Positions 35,463 to 43,656 of a DNA stretch of 64,000 bases are shown here, in pieces. The translations under genes were made by a program, and so were the position numbers. How positions within the stretch are numbered: the first letter of the stretch is position 1; each line of letters opens with the position of its first letter. The notes under the pieces were generated by a model. It ran no database searches. It was not told the origin of the DNA and was given only the letters and a program-made list of their open reading frames with translations. Origin of the DNA: Flavobacterium sp. W4I14 (GTDB lineage: Bacteria > Bacteroidota > Bacteroidia > Sphingobacteriales > Sphingobacteriaceae); the NCBI GenBank assembly GCA_030817875.1, contig JAUSZU010000001.1, forward strand, positions 4,650,001-4,714,000, given 5' to 3'.

Positions 35463-35535
35463 CTTGAGCGTGCCGAAGCAATCTATTTGATCAGGAACTA
35501 ACGCCAACCGCCTCACGCTTTGCGCCACGCTCAAG
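35463..35535. repeat. Inverted repeat CTTGAGCGTG / CACGCTCAAG overlapping a stop codon
   Basis: Perfect 10-base arms (35463-35472 and 35526-35535) border a GC-richer segment with further pairings (GTGCCGAAGCAATC). The right arm includes the stop codon of the lipid-kinase gene. It may fold after the stop and protect or end the transcript. The remaining part of the gap 35382-35462 has no feature. Confidence 0.6.
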
Positions 35536-36433
35536 GAACAATTACTTTGAGCGAGAGTGGATTTACTACCGCGTGTATCTCTGTTCCCATTTGTAAGGGT
35601 TCGCCATCTACATGCACTGCGCCAGCTTTTTCTCTGGTAATTTTAATGTTTTTGCCTTTAATAATTTCAATCATATCTGATGTTTCGGCCTTCCCCCTTA
35701 ACATTACATAACCTAATAATGGCAATTTTATTATCGGAAAAGGTTTAATAATGCAAACATCAAGCAAGCCATCTTTTACCGAAGCATTTGGTGCGATATA
35801 AACATCGTTGCCATACTGCGATGAATTGGCAATGCTAATGGCAAAAGCTTTTCTGGTATATTGAGCACCATCAATATTTAACAAATAAGTTTGTGCTTTA
35901 TAATTAAAAACCTCCTTAAAGCCCAGCTTTACATAACCTGATAGTCCGCGTTTTTTATCTTTCGAGAAAACAGCGCTCAAATGGGCGTCGAAACCCATAC
36001 CGGCCAGATTAAAAAAACATTTATTATTAAACTCGGCCGTATCAATCTCATCAACCTTAAAATTATTGATCAGGGAAAGTGCATACCTTAAATTTTTCGA
36101 TATTCTTAAAAACCTGGCGAGGCCGTTTCCTGATCCAAGCGGTAAAATCCCCAAAATCTTTTTGTGTTTTAATACCTTACTTGCTACCTCGTTAATGGTG
36201 CCATCGCCACCTGCAGCAACAATTACATCGAAATTTTTAGTCGCGGCTTCGTCTGCTAATTCGCCGGCATGACCAACATATTCGCTAAAAACAAAGTTTG
36301 GGTTAAACTTTTTCTTATCCAGGTATTGATCAATAAAATCAGGGATGCGTAATTTCCCTCGCCCACCAGAGATAGGGTTTATAATAAAAAGGATATTGAT
36401 CTTTGTGTGCAAAGTGTAAGAATGAATGCACAA
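35531..36433 (-). CDS. Diacylglycerol/lipid kinase family protein
   Basis: A 300-residue lipid kinase of the DagK/YegS type. The nucleotide-binding motif is FIINPISGGRGK (about 16-27), then the GGDGTINEVASK signature (about 74-85) and LPLGSGNGLARFL (about 96-108). The C-terminal beta domain contains VKDGLLDVCIIKPF and VHVDGEPLQMG. It probably phosphorylates a membrane lipid. It is divergent from metK, so the 200-bp gap between them carries the metK promoter and riboswitch. Confidence 0.92.
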   Translation of the reverse strand: MCIHSYTLHTKINILFIINPISGGRGKLRIPDFIDQYLDKKKFNPNFVFSEYVGHAGELADEAATKNFDVIVAAGGDGTINEVASKVLKHKKILGILPLGSGNGLARFLRISKNLRYALSLINNFKVDEIDTAEFNNKCFFNLAGMGFDAHLSAVFSKDKKRGLSGYVKLGFKEVFNYKAQTYLLNIDGAQYTRKAFAISIANSSQYGNDVYIAPNASVKDGLLDVCIIKPFPIIKLPLLGYVMLRGKAETSDMIEIIKGKNIKITREKAGAVHVDGEPLQMGTEIHAVVNPLSLKVIVP

Positions 36434-36447
36434 AATAATCTATAATT

Positions 36448-36476
36448 TTTGAAATAAAGAAAATATGCTAATTTTG
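36448..36476 (+). promoter_or_regulatory. metK promoter (-33 and -7 elements)
   Basis: TTTG (36448-36451), a 17-base spacer and TAATTTTG (36469-36476) match the Bacteroidota sigma-A promoter. The transcription start would lie near 36482, directly before the riboswitch. Confidence 0.7.
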
Positions 36477-36487
36477 CACCAGTAAAA

Positions 36488-36556
36488 AAGTGGATTGATT
36501 TGCTATCCCGACACCTCGGGACCGGATTGCAACCACTTAAAAAAATTGCTAATGCC
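36488..36556 (+). promoter_or_regulatory. SAM-II-like riboswitch (long-loop variant) of metK
   Basis: The leader folds as P1 AAGTGG (36488-36493) with CCACTT (36533-36538). Its loop contains TTGATTTG, a small hairpin CCCGA/TCGGG (36507-36520) and CGGATTGCAA, followed by an A-rich stretch and TTGCTAATGCC (36546-36556). The words TGATTT, ATTGCAA and GCTAA in this order are the conserved core of the SAM-II riboswitch; the extra hairpin inside the loop corresponds to the long-loop form described from Bacteroidota and marine metagenomes. It lies upstream of SAM synthetase, fitting feedback control by SAM. The 80 bases to the ATG are unusually long for the class. Confidence 0.75.
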
Positions 36557-36637
36557 TCCTTTCAATCATTTAAACACCTGTTTCCAAGGGGTTTGGCAAG
36601 TATTAATTTGTTTATTTACCATTAATTTATTTAATAA

Positions 36638-37888
36638 ATGTCATATTTATTTACATCAGAATCTGTTTCTGAAGGCCACCCAGATAAAATCGCCGATCAA
36701 ATTTCGGATGCATTAATTGATAACTTCTTAGCTTTCGATCCAGAATCAAAGGTTGCTTGCGAAACTTTGGTAACTACTGGTCAGGTTATTTTGGCTGGTG
36801 AGGTAAAATCTAAAACATATTTAGATGTACAACAGATTGCCCGCGATGTAATCAAGAAAATTGGCTACACCAAAAGCGAATATATGTTTGAGGCCAACTC
36901 TTGTGGTATTTTATCAGCAATACACGAGCAATCTCAGGATATTAATCAAGGTGTAGATAGAAGCAACAAAGAAGAACAAGGTGCCGGCGATCAAGGTATG
37001 ATGTTTGGATACGCTACCAACGAAACGGAAGATTATATGCCTTTGGCATTAAACCTCTCTCATAAATTATTACAGGAACTTGCTGTTCTGCGCCGCGAAA
37101 ATAACGAAATCACTTATTTACGCCCAGATGCAAAAAGCCAGGTTACTTTAGAGTACAACGATAACAATAAACCAGTACGTATCGATGCGATTGTAATTTC
37201 TACACAACATGACGATTTTGATGAAGAGGCAACAATGCTGGCTAAAATCAAAACTGATTTAGTGAATATCCTAATCCCAAGAATTATCAAAAGTAATACT
37301 GCATACGCACATTTATTTAATGATAAAATTGAATACCACATTAACCCAACCGGTAAATTTGTAATTGGTGGCCCACATGGCGATACTGGTTTAACCGGAA
37401 GAAAAATTATTGTTGATACTTACGGTGGTAAAGGCGCACATGGCGGTGGTGCTTTCTCTGGTAAAGATCCAAGTAAAGTAGATAGAAGTGCAGCTTACGC
37501 TACACGCCATATCGCTAAAAACTTAGTGGCTGCTGGCGTAGCCGACGAAATTTTGGTTCAGGTATCATACGCCATCGGTGTTGCAAAACCAATGGGTATT
37601 TATATCAATACTTATGGTACTGGTAAAGTAGGCAAAACGGATGGCGAGATTGCTAAAATTGTAGAATCGATTTTCGATATGCGTCCTTACTTTATTGAGC
37701 AACGTTTGAAATTAAGAAACCCAATTTATAGCGAAACTGCTGCTTATGGGCACATGGGCCGCACACCAGAAACGGTTACCAAAACTTTCAGAACACCAAA
37801 CGGTGAAGAAAAAACAGTTACAGTTGATCTGTTTACCTGGGAGAAATTAGATTACGTAGATCAGGTTAAAGCTGCTTTCGGCATTTAA
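36638..37888 (+). CDS. metK: S-adenosylmethionine synthetase
   Basis: A 416-residue methionine adenosyltransferase with the three-domain fold. It has the N-terminal FTSESVSEGHPDKIADQIS (about 5-23, methionine and ATP contact), GAGDQGMMFGYA (about 116-127), and the P-loop-like GGAFSGKDPSKVDRSAAY (about 270-287). It makes SAM from methionine and ATP in the cytosol. It is transcribed alone from the promoter at 36448, controlled by the SAM riboswitch, and closed by a strong terminator. Confidence 0.98.
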   Translation: MSYLFTSESVSEGHPDKIADQISDALIDNFLAFDPESKVACETLVTTGQVILAGEVKSKTYLDVQQIARDVIKKIGYTKSEYMFEANSCGILSAIHEQSQDINQGVDRSNKEEQGAGDQGMMFGYATNETEDYMPLALNLSHKLLQELAVLRRENNEITYLRPDAKSQVTLEYNDNNKPVRIDAIVISTQHDDFDEEATMLAKIKTDLVNILIPRIIKSNTAYAHLFNDKIEYHINPTGKFVIGGPHGDTGLTGRKIIVDTYGGKGAHGGGAFSGKDPSKVDRSAAYATRHIAKNLVAAGVADEILVQVSYAIGVAKPMGIYINTYGTGKVGKTDGEIAKIVESIFDMRPYFIEQRLKLRNPIYSETAAYGHMGRTPETVTKTFRTPNGEEKTVTVDLFTWEKLDYVDQVKAAFGI

Positions 37889-37910
37889 TTCTTCTAATAA
37901 ATTTATAGAA

Positions 37911-37946
37911 AAGGCGTTCTGCATAGCTGCAAGAACGCCTTTTTTG
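37911..37946 (+). terminator. Intrinsic terminator of metK
   Basis: Arms AAGGCGTTCT (37911-37920) and AGAACGCCTT (37932-37941) are perfectly complementary around an 11-base loop, followed by TTTTTG. It lies 22 bp after the stop codon. Confidence 0.92.
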
Positions 37947-37954
37947 TTGTCATG

Positions 37955-38160
37955 CTGTCAGATGTTACCATCTGACAGAATAGATTTGAGTCAGGTGGTA
38001 ACACCTGACACCACCCAAAAAACCAGACTACTGCAATTCCAAAGCAGTACTTTTTTTGAAAAGCAGGGTTCTGTGTATGTTGGCTCCGAAAGTCCTGCCA
38101 TTCGCCGCTTTACCTCTTTGCGTTCGGTGCCCGATCCTGTCAGGTTTATTTAACTTGGGC
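37955..38160. repeat. GTAA-loop palindrome element (copy B)
   Basis: The 535-bp gap after metK starts with a perfect 24-bp palindrome (37955-37978, arms CTGTCAGATG / CATCTGACAG) identical to that at 24386, then a second palindrome (37990-38009, GTCAGGTG-GTAA-CACCTGAC). The part 38045-38160 (TTTTTTTGAAAAGCAGG, CTGTGTATGTTGGC, CCGAAAGTCCTGCC, CTGTCAGGTTTATTTAACTT) is homologous to the reverse complement of 24688-24800. The remaining 38160-38377 holds only an inverted TCCCGAT / ATCGGGA and AT-rich sequence. Confidence 0.7.
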
Positions 38161-38377
38161 TGGTGGTTCTTGGGGAGATAATCCTCTTAAGAAATAATAC
38201 ACTGAAACTGTGCAGACTTCCGGTAATAGTAGCAAAAGCCTAACCTACCCAAACCTGATTGACGCGGTAGCTCCCGATTTTTTTCTAATCGGGACTACAA
38301 GCAAAAAGCAGGACTGACATCAAAAAGAGCTTCTGCAACTGCTTTCCAAAAACAATACAAAATATTTTCCCTACGCG

Positions 38378-38425
38378 AAACTTACGAAGTTTTCCCTGCA
38401 CTTGCCCTCTAAACTTCGTAAGTTT
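38378..38425. repeat. 15-bp perfect inverted repeat at the end of the ABC exporter gene
   Basis: AAACTTACGAAGTTT (38378-38392) and AAACTTCGTAAGTTT (38411-38425) are exact reverse complements with an 18-base loop, and the second arm touches the stop codon of the exporter gene. Each arm is itself a near-palindrome. A related AACTTCCGAAGTTT lies within the copy A element (24649-24662). It could act as a transcription stop for the exporter, though without a clear T-tract. Confidence 0.65.
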
Positions 38426-40535
38426 AGGCCAAATGGTATTTCAGCTCCTGGTGACTACCCTGCTCCACCACTAAACCTTTATCCAATACGATAATTTTAT
38501 CAGCATTGTTCAGGGTGCTCGATCGGTGCGTAATTACAATTACGGTTTTCTGTTCAGCCTTTAAAAGCTCGATCATGCGTTGTACATGTTGCTCCGAAAC
38601 CGAATCGAGCGATGAGGTGGCCTCATCTAAAATCAGAATTTCCGGATCGCGGTATAAAGCCCTTGCAATGGCAATCCGCTGCCTTTGTCCGCCAGATAAT
38701 GATGTACCGTTTTCACCCAGATAAGTCTGAAAGCCTTTAGGTAAAGCCTCAATAAAGCCAATTAAACCCAGTTTAGTGGCAATATCAATAATCCTTTGCA
38801 TATCGGGCTCTTCTTCACCAATGGCTATATTGTCGATTACATTACCAGCAAATAAATCGATCTGCTGCGGCACAACCGATACCACCCTGCGAAGCGACGA
38901 ATTGGTAATGTATTTCAAATCATATTTACCGATGCGCACATTGCCCGCCTGTATCGGATAGATATTCTGCAGGATAGACATTAATGTTGATTTTCCTGAT
39001 CCACTCTCGCCCACAATAGCCGTAAATTTCCCTTGTGGAATGGTTAAATTCAGGTTTTCGAAAACGGGTAGCCTTGCCCCGTAGCGGAAAGAAACATTTT
39101 CAAAATGAATATCCCCAATTTTATCGGTACTCAGTTCAATCTGGTTCTCGTCACTTTCGCGTTCCAGATCCATAATTTCGAATAACCTGTCTGCCGCAAT
39201 AACGGCATCCTGTACGGTTTTATTCATTCCGATTAAAGAGGACACCGGCCCGGTAAAATAACCGATCAACGTATAAAACGACAATAATTCTCCAGGGGTA
39301 ATCGAATTGCTTAATACATAACCTGCACCCACCCAAAGCAGTACAATGGTAATCATGCGCGAAATAAACTCGGTAGACGTTCCTGATACAACGGCATTTA
39401 TATTCGATTTAAAGCCTGCTTGGAGCAACTTGATGAAACGGGTTTCAGTTTTATCGTTGGCATGATCTTCTAAGCCGAAACGTTTAATGGTACCTACCGC
39501 ATTTAAGCTTTCTACCAATTGCGATTCGAGCTCGGCAGCATCTTCCATTAACCTCCGTTGCGTACGTTTGTTAAATTTATCGGTAATTACATAGATTATT
39601 AAGTATAACGGGATAACCGTAAGCGTGATGAGTGCTAGTTTCCAGTAGTAGGTAAACATCATGATGAACGAGAAGAAAACAATAAAAATGTTGACTACAA
39701 AATTTACGCATACATCATTTAAAAATGTTCTGATTTTTACGGCATCATTAATCCTCGAAATAATTTCGCCCACCCGCATGGTATCAAAAAACTGCTGTGG
39801 CAAACGGAGCAGGTGTTTGTAGTAGCCTAAAATAAGCTGCGAATCGATTAGCTGTCCAGTTTTTAAGGTAAAAATTGTTTTTGCCGAGCCAATAAACAGT
39901 TGCACCAGAAGAATAACCATCATGGCTATGCTCATCAGGTTTAGCAGGTTATGGTTACCATCTACCAGCACAAAATCAACTAATTTCTGAACAAAAATAG
40001 AGGTGGATAAACCCAGTACAGTATAAACAATAGCACCAAATAAAACTTGCGTCAGAATGCCTTTGTGCGGTTTAATCAAACTCCAAAATCTCCCCTGGAT
40101 TGATTTTTTTTCATTGCCGATCTGGAAGTCTTCTGACGGTAACAATAAAACTAAAGCACCAGTCCATTCCTTTTTAAATTCATCATGCGTTTTACGGTGC
40201 ACTTTCCCATCTATAGGGTCCATCACCTCTATAAACTTGCTGTTTACTTTGTAAATCACTACATAATGCTGAAGGATATCATTCACAATGATATGTGCTA
40301 TAGCGGGCGTAGGTATTTTAAACAAACTATCAAAAGGTGCCTTCACACCTTTCGCTTCAAATCCTAGTTTTTGGGCCGCTTCTACAAGTCCTAAAACGGT
40401 TGTACCTTTTTTATCAGTTCCGGCAAGCTGCCTGATGCGGGCAACGGCTAAATCTAATTTATAATGAGCAGCAATTGAAGCCAGACAAGCCGCACCACAA
40501 TCTGTTATATCTCGTTGCTTAACTTTTGTACTCAT
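38424..40535 (-). CDS. C39-peptidase ABC exporter (peptide bacteriocin-type)
   Basis: A 703-residue peptidase-containing ABC transporter. The N-terminal C39 domain (about 1-135) has QRDITDCGAACL with catalytic Cys13, His90 in LQHYVVIY and Asp106 in VMDPIDG. The middle is a six-helix membrane domain (about 160-445). The C-terminal ATPase has Walker A IVGESGSGKSTLM, signature LSGGQRQRIAIARAL and Walker B ILILDEATSSLD. Such exporters cut a double-glycine leader and export the peptide. The adaptor gene is 5 bp upstream and the leader peptide gene next, making a complete cassette. No immunity gene is identified. Confidence 0.95.
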   Translation of the reverse strand: MSTKVKQRDITDCGAACLASIAAHYKLDLAVARIRQLAGTDKKGTTVLGLVEAAQKLGFEAKGVKAPFDSLFKIPTPAIAHIIVNDILQHYVVIYKVNSKFIEVMDPIDGKVHRKTHDEFKKEWTGALVLLLPSEDFQIGNEKKSIQGRFWSLIKPHKGILTQVLFGAIVYTVLGLSTSIFVQKLVDFVLVDGNHNLLNLMSIAMMVILLVQLFIGSAKTIFTLKTGQLIDSQLILGYYKHLLRLPQQFFDTMRVGEIISRINDAVKIRTFLNDVCVNFVVNIFIVFFSFIMMFTYYWKLALITLTVIPLYLIIYVITDKFNKRTQRRLMEDAAELESQLVESLNAVGTIKRFGLEDHANDKTETRFIKLLQAGFKSNINAVVSGTSTEFISRMITIVLLWVGAGYVLSNSITPGELLSFYTLIGYFTGPVSSLIGMNKTVQDAVIAADRLFEIMDLERESDENQIELSTDKIGDIHFENVSFRYGARLPVFENLNLTIPQGKFTAIVGESGSGKSTLMSILQNIYPIQAGNVRIGKYDLKYITNSSLRRVVSVVPQQIDLFAGNVIDNIAIGEEEPDMQRIIDIATKLGLIGFIEALPKGFQTYLGENGTSLSGGQRQRIAIARALYRDPEILILDEATSSLDSVSEQHVQRMIELLKAEQKTVIVITHRSSTLNNADKIIVLDKGLVVEQGSHQELKYHLA

Positions 40536-40540
40536 TGCTT

Positions 40541-41701
40541 CTATGTTTTTTGGATTAAATTCGGATTAACCCAATCATCAACCTTATCGTAAAGTAATTG
40601 ATATAAGCTACGGTCGGTTACTTTAAATCGAGCTGTAAAATTCATTCCTTTTTTGAGGTATCCTTTGTAACCGTTTTTTAACATCAAAAAATTTTTATCC
40701 ATTAAACATTTTACCTTAAAAGCAGGCTGGTTGCCATTTAAGATTACAATATCGTCTGAAATATCGATCACTTTACCTACTGCCAAACCCCACTGGTTAT
40801 AATTATAGGCATTGATCTGAAAATGCACTTCCTGCCCTTTTCTGATCAGGCCAATATCTGAAGGATTGATATAACAGTAGGCAGCCAAACCCGCATCAGG
40901 AGAAACCTCTCCTATTTTTTGGTTGGCAAATACGTAGGCACCATTCTGCAAGCCAATTAAACTCTGCACAGAACCATTAATCGGTGCGCGCAATACATAT
41001 TGTTTTTTCTGTTCGTTAAGTTCTGCCTGCTGTCCAGAAAGCTGGCGCAGTTCGTTGCGGTAACCATTGGCTTCGGTTTGCCATTGGGTTTTATATTTAG
41101 TACGCACCATTAAGTAAACCGATTCGGCCTGCTCGAGTTCGTATTTGTATTTTTCGTATTCTGATTGTGTAAGTACTTTATTCTGATAGAGCTTACTGTA
41201 TCGCGCAAAATTGCTTGCGGCCTGTCTTTTTGCAATGCCGGCATTTTTTGACTCCTGCACGTATTGTTGCCAGGAAGCCACATATTGGCCGCTTTGTAAA
41301 TCGGATGAGCCGCCACTAAATGAAAGTAATGTACGGATATCCTGCAAAAATTGGGTGATCTGGTTTTTACGCGTTTCTACCAAAGCATCTTGCTGTTTCG
41401 GTAACCCGGCATCAATAGCTAAAAGCGTGTCGCCTTGTTTAAGCCTTTTATTATCCGAAAGTCTATACTGTATTAACCGGCCATTAACCGGTACAATAAG
41501 TTCTGTTTTTTCGATGGTCGATTGTAAAACGCCTGTACCATTTATACTAATGGGTATTTTAACAAAGGGAAGGGCAATCAAAACAATTAAAATGGCTGCC
41601 ACGGCAACGATATAAATTAACTGACTTGATTTACTAATTTGAGAACGGTAAACGAGAGCGGTATTTGAAATTCTTTCTGTAGAGTAGCTGGTTAACGCCA
41701 T
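40541..41701 (-). CDS. HlyD-family periplasmic adaptor of the peptide exporter
   Basis: A protein of about 386 residues (from ATG 41701; a start at 41722 is also possible). It has one N-terminal membrane helix (about 28-48), a biotinyl-lipoyl-like half motif GTGVLQSTIEKTELIVPVNG (about 59-78), a long coiled coil (about 100-240) with many Gln and Glu, a second lipoyl half (QKKQYVLRAPINGSVQSL) and a beta-barrel end. It links the C39 exporter to an outer membrane channel, which is not encoded here. It lies 5 bp before the exporter gene and 63 bp after the peptide gene. Confidence 0.92.
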   Translation of the reverse strand: MALTSYSTERISNTALVYRSQISKSSQLIYIVAVAAILIVLIALPFVKIPISINGTGVLQSTIEKTELIVPVNGRLIQYRLSDNKRLKQGDTLLAIDAGLPKQQDALVETRKNQITQFLQDIRTLLSFSGGSSDLQSGQYVASWQQYVQESKNAGIAKRQAASNFARYSKLYQNKVLTQSEYEKYKYELEQAESVYLMVRTKYKTQWQTEANGYRNELRQLSGQQAELNEQKKQYVLRAPINGSVQSLIGLQNGAYVFANQKIGEVSPDAGLAAYCYINPSDIGLIRKGQEVHFQINAYNYNQWGLAVGKVIDISDDIVILNGNQPAFKVKCLMDKNFLMLKNGYKGYLKKGMNFTARFKVTDRSLYQLLYDKVDDWVNPNLIQKT

Positions 41702-41763
41702 AGTGTTGAAATCGTAAAGCATCCGCTATTCTGAAAGCCAGAACAGCGGATACAATAAATTGC

Positions 41764-41970
41764 TTATAGACTCCAAACAAGTTTCAAAACATTGGTTACT
41801 GTTTTGCTTAAAAATGCTGAAGTGTCTGCACCAACTGCATTTAAAGTTCCTGCAAGAGAAGTTAAAAGTTCGTTTAATGTATTGTTGATAATACCACCAC
41901 CTTCAACTTGTGACATTTCAGTTGTGTTCATTTCTTTAACACCAAGATTTTTTAATTCTAAACTTTTCAT
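41764..41970 (-). CDS. Double-glycine leader peptide (bacteriocin-like precursor)
   Basis: A 68-residue precursor. The leader (1-25) is LELKNLGVKEMNTTEMSQVEGG, with hydrophobic residues at -4, -7, -12 relative to the cut after Gly24-Gly25, as C39 peptidases require. The mature part (26-68, 43 residues) begins GIINNTLNELLTSLAGTLN and ends LKLVWSL; it has no cysteine, is Ser/Thr/Leu/Asn rich, near-neutral, and can form two amphipathic helices. The downstream adaptor and C39 exporter make it a near-certain substrate. Whether it is an antimicrobial, signal or other peptide cannot be told from sequence. Confidence 0.88.
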   Translation of the reverse strand: MKSLELKNLGVKEMNTTEMSQVEGGGIINNTLNELLTSLAGTLNAVGADTSAFLSKTVTNVLKLVWSL

Positions 41971-42100
41971 ACTAGATTTTTTTTGAGTTTTAAGACCCCT
42001 ACTCTTTTGAAGGCTTTTCGGGATGCGCCTGATGCTTGGCCAAACACTTCGACTAATGTAACATTATTAGCTATATGGATGTAGTATTAAACACCTAACA

Positions 42101-42108
42101 CAAACGTA
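42101..42108 (-). promoter_or_regulatory. Candidate promoter of the peptide cassette
   Basis: On the minus strand TACGTTTG is an exact TAnnTTTG. A 13-bp inverted repeat TAATGTAACATTA lies at 42054-42066, within the presumed leader, and may be an operator. The rest of the 308-bp gap 41971-42278 is AT-rich and I find no gene; the longest minus-strand start gives only a 15-residue frame. Confidence 0.45.
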
Positions 42109-42278
42109 ACGATTCGTTAATAATCCAGAAAACAGCCCTCCAGTACACAAAAAACGCAATCACGACCAAAAAACTAGAGTATTAGTTTTCATATTCAATT
42201 TATTCATTAGCCTTAAACTGCTTTATATTCTTTTTATTCGCTGTTTTTTATTAGTCTGTTTTAAAAAAAATAGCTTGA

Positions 42279-42812
42279 TCAGATGCCGTTCATTTTCATA
42301 AATACAGTCTCCTTTTCTGCAATATGATCGTCGTCAATGGCATAAGATTTAATATTGGCAATTTTCATTTCATCAATTACATCAACAAAATCCTGAAACT
42401 TAGCTGTTTTAGCTGGCTTGATAATGACGATCATGTATTTGGCAGGATTGTGCTGATGTGTTTCGGCAACCATTTTTTCATTTTTAATGATCTCTTTTTG
42501 AATGTCTGCCACAGGTATAACATGCATATCTGCCTTTTCTATTGTTCCCATGTAGCAAACGGCCTTGTTGTTTTTGCCGAGCAGGATGGTCATGGTACGC
42601 GATTCGGGATAATTTTCTACAACATCGATATCCGTTTTATCCGGCTTAGCAATATCTGCCGCATTTAAGTTGCCCAATGAAGTGGTGAGCATAAAAAATG
42701 TAGTTAATAAAAACATCAGATCAACCATTGCGGTAAGATCTACCCTTGGGGTTGTTTTTTTGGTTCTTCCTTTTGCAGCCTTGCCGCTTTGAGATTCATT
42801 TAGAGTTGCCAT
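42279..42812 (-). CDS. ExbD/TolR family biopolymer transport protein
   Basis: A 177-residue protein. It has one N-terminal membrane helix with the ExbD motif RVDLTAMVDLMFLLTTFFML (about 24-43), including the conserved Asp in MVDL that carries protons, and a periplasmic domain (about 60-177) ending in PAKTAKFQDFVDVIDEMK. ExbD works with ExbB and TonB to energise outer-membrane transport. No exbB or tonB gene is near, so it is an orphan that would use subunits encoded elsewhere. Confidence 0.85.
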   Translation of the reverse strand: MATLNESQSGKAAKGRTKKTTPRVDLTAMVDLMFLLTTFFMLTTSLGNLNAADIAKPDKTDIDVVENYPESRTMTILLGKNNKAVCYMGTIEKADMHVIPVADIQKEIIKNEKMVAETHQHNPAKYMIVIIKPAKTAKFQDFVDVIDEMKIANIKSYAIDDDHIAEKETVFMKMNGI

Positions 42813-42858
42813 AATAATTTAGGTTTTTAATGATGATGACAAGCCCTATCAAATTGCA

Positions 42859-42888
42859 TAAAAAAAAGCGATTAAAAATTAACCGCTT
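42859..42888 (-). terminator. Intrinsic terminator of the SOD gene
   Basis: On the minus strand AAGCGGTTAA and TTAATCGCTT pair (one G-T) with a 3-base loop, followed by seven to eight T. A REP-like element lies between it and the SOD stop codon, so it would also cover that element. Confidence 0.75.
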
Positions 42889-42907
42889 AAAGACTCCAAC
42901 AGAAAAT

Positions 42908-42988
42908 CGTCATCTCGACTGAAACGCAGTAAAATGGAGCGATCTTTAATAGATTTCTCGACTGCGTTGCACTCCGCTCGAAATGACG
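42908..42988. repeat. REP-like intergenic element, copy 3
   Basis: CGTCATCTCGACTGAAACGC ... GGAGCGATCTTTAATAG ... TCGACTGCGTTGCACTCCG ... CGAAATGACGAT, with complementary ends. It is the closest relative of copy 2 and lies between the SOD gene and its terminator. Confidence 0.78.
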
Positions 42989-43006
42989 ATCAAACTAATA
43001 TACAAA

Positions 43007-43537
43007 TTACTTCACCGCTTCAATTACACCGCAACCTACCCTTGGTCCTGAATTACCAGTTGGTTGTGTCGTATAATCGTCGGTACCACCATGCACAATA
43101 ATTCCACGGCCGATAATGTTTTTAATATCACCATCTATAATGCTCCATCTATCGGTAGTAACCGAAAGCGTAGCATGGCCTTTATTATCCAACATTATGT
43201 TGCCGATGTCACCGCTGTGATAGGCCGAAGATCCCCATTTGCCGTGAGCTTCTTTAGTTGGGTTCCAGTGGCCGTGTGTATTTTCGCCCATATTGCCACA
43301 ATCGCCATGTTCGTGAAAGTGGACCGCAACATTACTGTCTGCACGCGCAGCGAAATTCATCTCAATGTCCATCTTAATTTTTCCATCGCTTAATTCGTAA
43401 AACTTTGCCGTTCCAATAGTTTTTGTCTGATCAGCTGTTTCGGTCAAAGTGGCCTGAGCAATTTCTTTGTCGGTTTTGGCACAAGCGCTGATAAGTGCTA
43501 CGCCCGCAATAGCTAAGCTTAAAAGATATTTTTTCAT
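43007..43537 (-). CDS. Cu/Zn superoxide dismutase lipoprotein
   Basis: A protein of about 176 residues. ATG 43537 gives a lipoprotein signal with LISACAKTD (lipidated Cys near 18). The SOD domain shows NVAVHFHEHGDCGN (copper ligands, about 69-82), HGHWNPTKEAHGKWGS with metal-binding His and Asp, GDIGNIMLDNKGHAT and the closing GRGIIVHGGTDDYTTQPTGN with the final copper His and the arginine VGCGV region. It detoxifies superoxide in the periplasm. The start 39 bp upstream would spoil the signal, so I prefer 43537. Confidence 0.9.
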   Translation of the reverse strand: MKKYLLSLAIAGVALISACAKTDKEIAQATLTETADQTKTIGTAKFYELSDGKIKMDIEMNFAARADSNVAVHFHEHGDCGNMGENTHGHWNPTKEAHGKWGSSAYHSGDIGNIMLDNKGHATLSVTTDRWSIIDGDIKNIIGRGIIVHGGTDDYTTQPTGNSGPRVGCGVIEAVK

Positions 43538-43656
43538 TTGATAAAAATTTAGTTTACATAAGAAACAGATTGACAATCATTTAGTTTGCTTTAAAAAGAA
43601 GGATAGGAAAACCATTTGGAATGCCACTTGTTTAATCAGTATAAAATCGTATAACT

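Noticed and set aside
36495..36716. A 73-residue frame across the metK leader
   Set aside because: It overlaps the riboswitch and the true metK start; conserved RNA structure explains the sequence better.
37944..38153. A 69-residue frame after metK
   Set aside because: It runs through the palindromes of the copy B repeat and corresponds to no conserved protein.
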